Of a DNA stretch of 64,000 bases, positions 57,897 through 64,000 are shown piece by piece. The position numbers and the translations under genes are program-made. Positions within the stretch are counted from its first letter, which is position 1. Each line of letters begins with the position of its first letter. Under the pieces are notes generated by a model. The model was not told where the DNA came from. It ran no database searches and worked only from the letters and a program-made list of their open reading frames with translations. Location of the stretch: the NCBI RefSeq assembly GCF_945859705.1, contig NC_079137.1:66858277-66922276 (forward strand), given 5' to 3'. This stretch comes from Episyrphus balteatus (lineage: Eukaryota; Arthropoda; Insecta; Diptera; Syrphidae).

Positions 57897-60800
57897 TTAT
57901 GATGTTTCACCTTTGCCGCTGTCATCGCCATCGGCATAATCTGACTCTTCGGCATCATCGTCATCATCATCATCATCGTCGTCTGTTTGTTGATCATCTT
58001 CTGTTTCCAAATCAAAATCATCATCGTAGAAATTTGTCATATCCAACATTGGCTCTTGGGAAGGCTTTTTAGTCGGTTTGAGGCAGTAATCTTCGAGTGT
58101 CGTTGGTACAGTGATTCCTTCCTTCCTGGCTTCAGCATTTGCAGCAAGAGCTTGTTTTCTGATAATATTTGGGTATTCGTTATCTTTACCCTAAAAAATG
58201 GTTTGGAAATAAAATTGTTATTAGATTGAAAACTTATTTAATTGGAAAATGATGCTGAAAGCCAACAAGAATGGACTAATTAGTAAATCTTTGGTTGGTA
58301 TTGTGAATTCTAAGGAGAAACTTGAGTGACTAATTTGATTTGTCAAATCCCTTTTGTTTTCCACCGTAGAATAACAATTTAAAAGAAAAACACAGCCTCA
58401 ATTTAAGTGTCGTTGTGGTGGCTGAAGGGATATTATTATTTATTTTAAGTGTAATGTCCTGATTTTGGAGTTCACGTGGGCCAATCAATTAATAAAGAAC
58501 ATTGATAAATCGTAAATTTTTACAAGAAGTGTGAGAGGATGAAAATTTACGATGTCTACTTTAGAAATAGCCAGGAGAAACAAAAACAAAGACCTGTCAA
58601 GGAAGCATCCTACAAAGATAAAAGCGAGCATATATGGATAAGGTAGCCTGCACGACAACGGAATGTTGCTGATCGATTTTATAGCGAGTTGAAAGGTCAT
58701 CATTTCTACATCTTAAAAATGATGGTTAAAAATTAATTTAAGATTCAACTGTGCACTGTACATTGTGTCAGAAGTATGAAAACAAGCAAGCAAATCCGGG
58801 AACTGCTGGTGAAAGAACACCCCGTGAGCTCTGGAACTATAACAGCTATTCAATGACGTATCGCTGGTCAAAAAGTTACGCATATAAAGCTTAGAAGGGC
58901 TGGTTTACATAGAACGAATTAACTTTGGCCACCTTGTTAAATCTTCAACGCTAAGCCAGAATGTACACGACATAGAGGGAGACTTTATCTCTAATTGAGT
59001 TACTAGGTTGATGTTATCTTCAATCAATTAGAATGGAGACAACTATCTTGAAATCGAGTTACCTGCAATAAACTATTGACTGCGGCTTTGAGGCATTCAG
59101 CTTTTTAGTTTATTTTTGTTTTTAAAAAATTGTTAGTTATTGAGTCGCAACCGTTTTTGATAGGGAAGCAAGTTATAATTTTTGTCAACCCACGGAAGTT
59201 CTCTTAACGCAAAACGGAGGAATCTACGCTTCAATTCTCTTAATGTGAATTAGGTGATAAGGAGATCAGGGGTCGAAACGGCATACGTTCGTTAACGTAT
59301 GGTTGCTATGTGTCCCTATCTTTTTCTACTAATTAAATAGAGACCCAAATAGTAAAAACGTTAACGTATGATCGTAATTGTGTGCCGTAATTTGACCCCA
59401 GACTTGGTAGCATATTCATGGAGAGCCTCACGAACGTGGTAGGTAAAAAGTGATTTCTTAGAAAATAAAAAACACCGCTTGACGAAACCTACAACAGAAT
59501 CAGCTCTGGATACTATATTGACCAAGTGGGACCTGAAATTATGTCACTATCACAAATTCAACCCAAATCTGTAATGTTTATTGTCCATGAAACGAAACAT
59601 AAAGGTCTAAATTAATTTTCTGACACCAGACAAAACAATTTTTTAAATGGGCTTGCGAAAGTAGAGCGTCGTTTGGCGAAGCAGTTGTCTAAAAAAGGAA
59701 ATGTTAATGGATTAAAATAAGGAGTTTTCTGACTACTTTCGAATTGCAATGTTCATATGCGAAACTTAAGCATAGTGGAGAGAAGTTTTTTGTTGTTCGA
59801 TTACATTTTTGTCACTTAGGGGCCGCTTATAGCGATCAGGAAACATTTTCAAATAGATTTTTGTGATGTTTTAAATCGATTTTAAAAACAAATGCTATAC
59901 CAATCGATTTATAAATGACCCAAAGAATTTTTTCGAAAGGAAAATATTTTGTTTAAATTGTATTTATTTGTTTTCCTGATGCAAATTCATTTTCGTGCCA
60001 GCTGATTGACATTTGAAACAAAATGAAACAAATCGTTTCCCTAAAGTATTTCAATATTTTCCTGTTCCACTGCATACGAAAAATTTTTTTCGTGTGTATT
60101 TCAATCAGGAAAAAAACTATAAACGAGCATCAGGAAAAATATTCAATTTCATACTGATTCTTTTTTACTAATGCATTTTCCTGATCGCTATAACCGGCGC
60201 CTTAAAAGAAAGACTACACCGGAATAGTAAGCGGTAGCGGTGCGGGTACTTGTATGAGAAAAAAACTCCACAACTGAATATTGATGTTCCAGTTTGGAAT
60301 TTTTTTCATACAATTACCCGTGCCGCTACCGCATACCCTTTCGGTGTGGTCAGGTATTTAAGCGATTTTTCTATTAAAAATATAAAATTTAACTAAACGG
60401 CCATTCCATTTCAACTTTTAGGGCATTTTCACGCTTATTATCCAGTTTATCTTGTTGAAGAAGCAATTTTTTTTCTTGAAACTTAGTGGGTCTTGATAAA
60501 GTTGATGTTCTAGAAAATTCACGAAAAACTAATTCAAAGTAGCTAAATTATTAACAGACAAAGATGGTAACCGAGAAGACCTGTACGCGTCTTCTCCGTT
60601 ACCGCTTTATCTGTGAATAATTTGGATGCGTTTAATTAGTTTGTCGTGAAACTTCTAGAATATCAACTTCATAATGAGCCCTTAAGACCCACCAAGTTTC
60701 AAAAAAAAAAAGATTGCTTTTTCCACGAGATAAACTGGAAAAAAGGTAAATTATGTCTTCTCCGTTACTTTGGAATGGCCTTGAAATATGTTTCAGGTAT

Positions 60801-61577
60801 CCGGGCTTTTCTGTTATAAGAGTTTCGCTTAGCGGATTGTTTTAAAGGTAATTGGTGGACAAATACTCGGGGATGAAAAAGTGTTTCAGATAACCGGGGT
60901 TTTCTCTTAATCGGGTTTTACTGTATATCAAATATGCAGCGCAATATTTCAACTTAATACCTCTTCTCTTTTAACAAACCAAAAAAAATTCCATGTAAAT
61001 GCGATTTTAATTAAACTGCAAATAATGCAAACAAAACCAAAATAAAAAAAAAAATCTTATCATTATACCAATATTATGAGGGTAAACAGAAAAAAAAAAA
61101 TAAACTCACCTGAGAATCCCTCCATCTCCTATACATAACTGACGCATCCACATTAGCTGGCGAATACGTATTCGGTTCATTTAACAATGAAATAACCGAC
61201 AGCAAAATTGTCCTCACATTCTGTGTTGGATTCCATCTCTCGCACGGCAGTTCTCCACTCTGTGGATCATCGACCGGTGGATGTAAAATCGAAATACACA
61301 AATCACCATTCTCATAAACATTCGGATGCCAGACTTTGGTCAGAAAACGAATCGATGGAGGTGAATATGGATAATCTGGAGGGAATTTCATGTGTGCCTT
61401 AAAATAGCCACCCTGATAGAGTGTGTCGGGTGGCCCAAAGATTGCCACTTCCCATTCGAAGAGATTGTCCTCGTTGCAAAGTTTCACACGGAAACCTTCG
61501 ACGGGTTCCTCTTGCAGCGATTTGTATTCGAGTGCCAAAGCACGTACAGCTGAGCTGCTTGGTTGCGATTGAGACAT
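57897..61577 (-). CDS. CDC34/UBE2R-type ubiquitin-conjugating enzyme E2
   Basis: Coding exons 61110-61577 and 57897-58190 join at a codon boundary to give 253 aa. It is the E2 that works with SCF cullin-RING ligases to build K48-linked chains. The UBC fold spans about residues 8-170. FGPPDTLYQGGYFKA, HPN in KVWHPNVYENG, and the active-site Cys94 in NGDLCISIL are intact. The 12-residue acidic loop insertion that defines CDC34/UBE2R follows the cysteine (HPPVDDPQSGELPCER, about 99-114). The C-terminal tail is strongly acidic, with a run of ten Asp (about residue 230) from a GAT/GAC repeat. The tail acts in binding the cullin basic canyon. I chose Met at 61577 because the upstream in-frame ATG at 61700 lies in a 5'UTR intron. 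The 2.9-kb intron holds four MITEs. Confidence 0.95.
59269..59399. mobile_element. Small MITE, GGGGTCGAAA ends
   Basis: It begins GGGGTCGAAACGGCATACG and ends with the complement of GGGGTCAAATTACGGCACAC. Inner CGTTAACGTATG occurs at both sides. It is 131 bp, non-coding, and in the UBE2R intron. Confidence 0.68.
59819..60201. mobile_element. PIF/Harbinger-like MITE, TTA duplication
   Basis: The 383-bp element starts GGGGCCGCTTATAGCGATCA and ends TGATCGCTATAACCGGCGCC. TTA flanks both sides (59816-59818, 60202-60204). CAGGAAA/TTTCCTG motifs recur through it, at about 59837, 59975, 60060, 60107 and 60176. That suggests subterminal and internal binding-site repeats. Non-coding. Confidence 0.8.
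60212..60351. mobile_element. Small MITE, GACTACACCGG ends
   Basis: It begins GACTACACCGGAATAGTAAG with GCGGTAGCGGTGCGGGTA next, mirrored at 60315-60351 with few changes. It is 140 bp and non-coding, starting ten bases past the preceding MITE. Confidence 0.72.
60399..60780. mobile_element. Foldback MITE, GGCCATTCCA ends
   Basis: GGCCATTCCA at the left is exactly mirrored by TGGAATGGCC at the right. Inner pairs include GAAACTTAGTGGGTCTTGAT with a diverged counterpart near 60690, and GGTAACCGAGAAGAC with GTCTTCTCCGTTACC around 60597. It is 382 bp and non-coding. Confidence 0.72.
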
Positions 61578-61748
61578 TTGCAGTTTTTTGGTTTTTTTTT
61601 TTGTTTTTCTTCTAGATTTTGCTTGTTTTTCTTTGTTGCAAAAATTCACGGAATTTGGATTTGTTTCTAAACTAAGTAAAAAAACAAAAAGACTATTCAA
61701 TTTGTTTGTGTTATGAAAAAAACAACTTATTTGTGTTTGGAGACTTAC

Positions 61749-61965
61749 CTTATTCTTGAATTTTTATAATTTAATTTAATGAAGAATAAAAAAAAGTTAA
61801 GTTCTCTTTTTTCTTTAATTTAAATCTTTTTTTTTTTATGGGGACGACAACGACGAAGAAGAAACGGACGAAAAGTGGTGCTGCACCGTGCACACACAAA
61901 AGCACCCAAGGAAAACGAGAGTGAGCGAGAAGAAAACAAAGAAATGAAAAAAATAACACAGTTGA
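61749..61965 (-). other. Probable 5' UTR exon of the UBE2R gene
   Basis: On the - strand a donor AAG-GTAAGT sits at 61747-61749, and an acceptor TTTACTTAG at 61672-61673. This gives a 75-base 5' UTR intron. The upstream limit near 61965 is a guess from the change to CA/GA-rich composition. The intron removes the upstream ATG at 61700. Confidence 0.5.
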
Positions 61966-63075
61966 AAAAAAAATATTTGAGTGGATGGATGGAAAAATTT
62001 TTGTATATTTTTGTTAATATTTTGTTTTTTTTTTTTTTGGAAATATAATGTTGATGATTAAAATGATTTGTTGATAGTTTTTGGAGGATGGGAAACTAAT
62101 AATTACCGAGATGATTTTTTTTGGAATAACTTTTATTAAAAATTTTTCTTGATTGCACAAATTGAATTTTTTTTAGATATTCTCGCAGAGCAAAATGTAG
62201 ACTAATCACAAATGTCAATGTCAAATAATTGATGTGAAGTTGGATGGATTTGATAAATTCAACTAAAACCTTAAAATAAGTACTACATGGGCGGTTTTTG
62301 TGTAGTTATTAAATTTTGAATTCTTAAGGTGTGATTGGCATCATTGTATATATATTTCTCTAGTACTATCATGAAGTCGAATTTAGTATTAGTTCATGTC
62401 GCCACTTTTTTGAGGTGGCGCTCAGTGTGTTTTTTTTTCATACAAATTCTGCTTTTTCAAGTCACCACTAGAGTTCCTAAGATCGTTTCACTTCATGATA
62501 GTACTATAGAAATATAAATACAATGATTGGCATTGGCAGTTTTTTTGAAAAAGTACAAAAAGTACCTAAAAATATTTTTTTTCTCATTAGCTCATTTGAA
62601 AAAGATTACACAAATATTTATATTCACAAAAATTCAAGCTTTCTGCATCATTTTAGTAATTTTCCCAGCCTAATAACTGTGAAAAATAAGCTTGGAGGTT
62701 TTCACTATTGAACTTTTTCGCTTTTCGGATCAAAGCTAATGCTGGATTTACATACGTCTGCATGCAGAAAAGTAAAAGAGTTATAGATTATATACCTGAA
62801 ATCCGTACATATAAAGGAGAGGCATTGATGAAGGAGAACATGTTCGTCTTCGCCATAATCTGCATTTATGCATTATATACACAATGGGGCATTTTTTATA
62901 GCCGTTTTTAGACCGCAGTTTATCTTAGACTGGGGTTTATCCAATGTTATTTGAATAGGATAAACTCCGGTCTTCCTTAGTAGCAACTTAGACAGCGTCT
63001 ATGAATATGGCCCAATTTGCTTAAATCCTTTTACTTAAGATAATGAGGCAGTAAGTTTATTTTTTGGTGTAAAAA
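61966..63075. other. Upstream of UBE2R, only small repeats recognised
   Basis: No gene is supported. The segment holds a foldback at 62345-62520 and an interior-like fragment of the AAGGCTTAACTACA MITE group at about 62630-62700. Confidence 0.45.
62345..62520. mobile_element. Foldback MITE
   Basis: CTAGTACTATCATGAAGT (about 62360-62377) with TATATATTTCT outside it is mirrored by ACTTCATGATAGTACTATAG and AAATATAAATA at 62490-62520. Inner AGTGGTGACTT/GTCGCCACTTTT symmetry also shows. Non-coding, 176 bp. Confidence 0.68.
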
Positions 63076-63207
63076 TTTTTGGGACGCTTGGGGGCTTTCA
63101 GCCATGATAGTGAGCTACAGCTGATCCTGGATAAGCGTAGAAGAGGATTATTCTTTTCGTCGTTGGTTGATATCCAATCTTTATCCAAAAGTTCCTTAGC
63201 TCCTCCT
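63076..63207 (-). mobile_element. LINE 3' fragment, second copy
   Basis: The strings CTTTCAGCCATGATAGTGAG and GTCGTTGGTTGATATCCAAT match the 27300-27420 part of the LINE with few changes. The translation KELLDKDWISTNDEKNN parallels KELLDEDLISTNDEEN there. Only this C-terminal scrap is present. Confidence 0.72.
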
Positions 63208-63309
63208 CCTTTCTGATATTGACTTTTAAATGGAACAAGAATTAACTTGACATTGTATTTCGGGCACTGATCACAAATCTTCTCAAGAAAGTCCAAAAAT
63301 GTTTTCTTT

Positions 63310-64000
63310 GTTGATTCTTGATTGATCTTCGGTTTATTTTTGTATGTAGTAGTAAAAAAGCAATATAGAATAAAGGCCTTTTACTTCAATACTCGTGATT
63401 CAATCAATGCAGAACACCTGCGAGAGTAAGGATTTATTTGGTCTCATGTTGGGCGCCACTTCCAATTATTTTATTTTCATACGCAGTAACAGAACGCAAT
63501 ATAGAAGATGGTCTTCCACTCCGATCGATTAAATGGCAAAATATGTGTGACTGTAGAGAATGATTTGGTCTCATGTTGGGCGCCACTTCCATATTCAATT
63601 ATTTCAAAATAAAAAGAAAATGTATATATGTTTTTAGTTATATTTGTTTTGTTTTTCTTTTTTTCAGTGTTAATTTTGTATTATAGAAAATGTGAAATAG
63701 TTTTATACGTACATTAAATTTCGAACACAAAAATAAATAGACAACAGAAAATTCAGCCATACGAGAGAGATTCTCAGCCATAGAACAAAATAGCTAACAA
63801 TACTTTATGAGGTCGTTACATATACATAATTATATAATAATAATCTATATAAATAATAATATCGATGCGCTTTACAAGCAAAATTACAGTCGCTAAAATT
63901 AGGAATTACTATTTTATTTGAATGCATATACAAATTAACAACAACTTAGCTTCCCGAACTTTGGCACTGCACTCGGTCTAGTTTTAGAATTAATGCTGTC
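63310..64000 (-). mobile_element. Probable LTR-retrotransposon end with repeated primer-binding site
   Basis: On the - strand TGGCGCCCAACATGAGACC, a typical primer-binding-site string (TGG plus the complement of a tRNA 3' end), occurs twice 131 bases apart (plus positions about 63441-63462 and 63572-63593). Each is preceded by a similar AATAATTGGAAG or AATTGAATATGGAAG. A third, weaker unit without the PBS lies at about 63320-63390. The AT-rich 63600-64000 upstream in minus sense would be the LTR, cut by the window end. No gag or pol frame is visible. Confidence 0.55.

Noticed and set aside
61578..61700. Longer N-terminus for the UBE2R enzyme
   Set aside because: The upstream ATG lies in a stretch bounded by a consensus donor and acceptor, so it is intronic. 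The family starts close to the Met at 61577.

Overview
The window reads as a repeat-rich, AT-rich insect nuclear segment, most likely from a fly (Diptera). The evidence is a clear Ir76b-type chemosensory co-receptor, GT-AG introns of up to about 6 kb, and many hAT, Harbinger-like, Tc1-like, Penelope-like and non-LTR remnants. Which fly cannot be told from the sequence alone.

Five protein-coding genes can be assembled, each from exons whose junction phases agree. (1) Ir76b, + strand, five exons between 9944 and 22552, 616 aa. (2) An ITFG1/TIP homologue, + strand, three exons between 36448 and 42334, 598 aa. (3) UFSP2, the Ufm1-specific cysteine protease, - strand, three exons between 45419 and 49840, 597 aa. 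(4) A small THAP-domain gene, + strand, four short exons between 54993 and 55770, 186 aa. (5) A CDC34/UBE2R ubiquitin-conjugating enzyme, - strand, two coding exons between 57897 and 61577, 253 aa. They are ordinary single-copy genes with no operon-like relation; their large introns hold much of the mobile DNA.

The rest is mostly transposon debris. 1-9943 carries a hAT deletion derivative with transposase remnant, a 1.4-kb foldback, a dispersed repeat with a 182-bp internal tandem and a head-to-head pair of Penelope-like fragments. Ir76b introns hold an internally deleted segmental copy, a hAT element, a degenerate tandem repeat and nested foldbacks. 22842-28577 holds a 2.1-kb near-perfect palindrome, a foldback rich in one 10-bp motif, a second Penelope-like terminal palindrome, and a Tc1-like element split by a 5'-truncated LINE. 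28580-36000 contains the most unusual object: a minus-strand exon mosaic joining parts of focadhesin and Integrator subunit 9, with unidentified exons at both ends and frameshifts. ITFG1 intron 1 holds a three-level nest of elements. A 2.1-kb TIR-bounded element upstream of UFSP2 also carries broken gene-like exons. The right edge holds a probable LTR-retrotransposon end with a tandemly repeated primer-binding-site sequence.

Nothing here is a demonstrated new biological system. The best candidates are transposon-associated exon shuffling (30.6-33.3 kb and 50.4-52.5 kb), the very long near-identical palindromes, and the Penelope-like terminal repeats with a conserved, possibly ribozyme-like hairpin.
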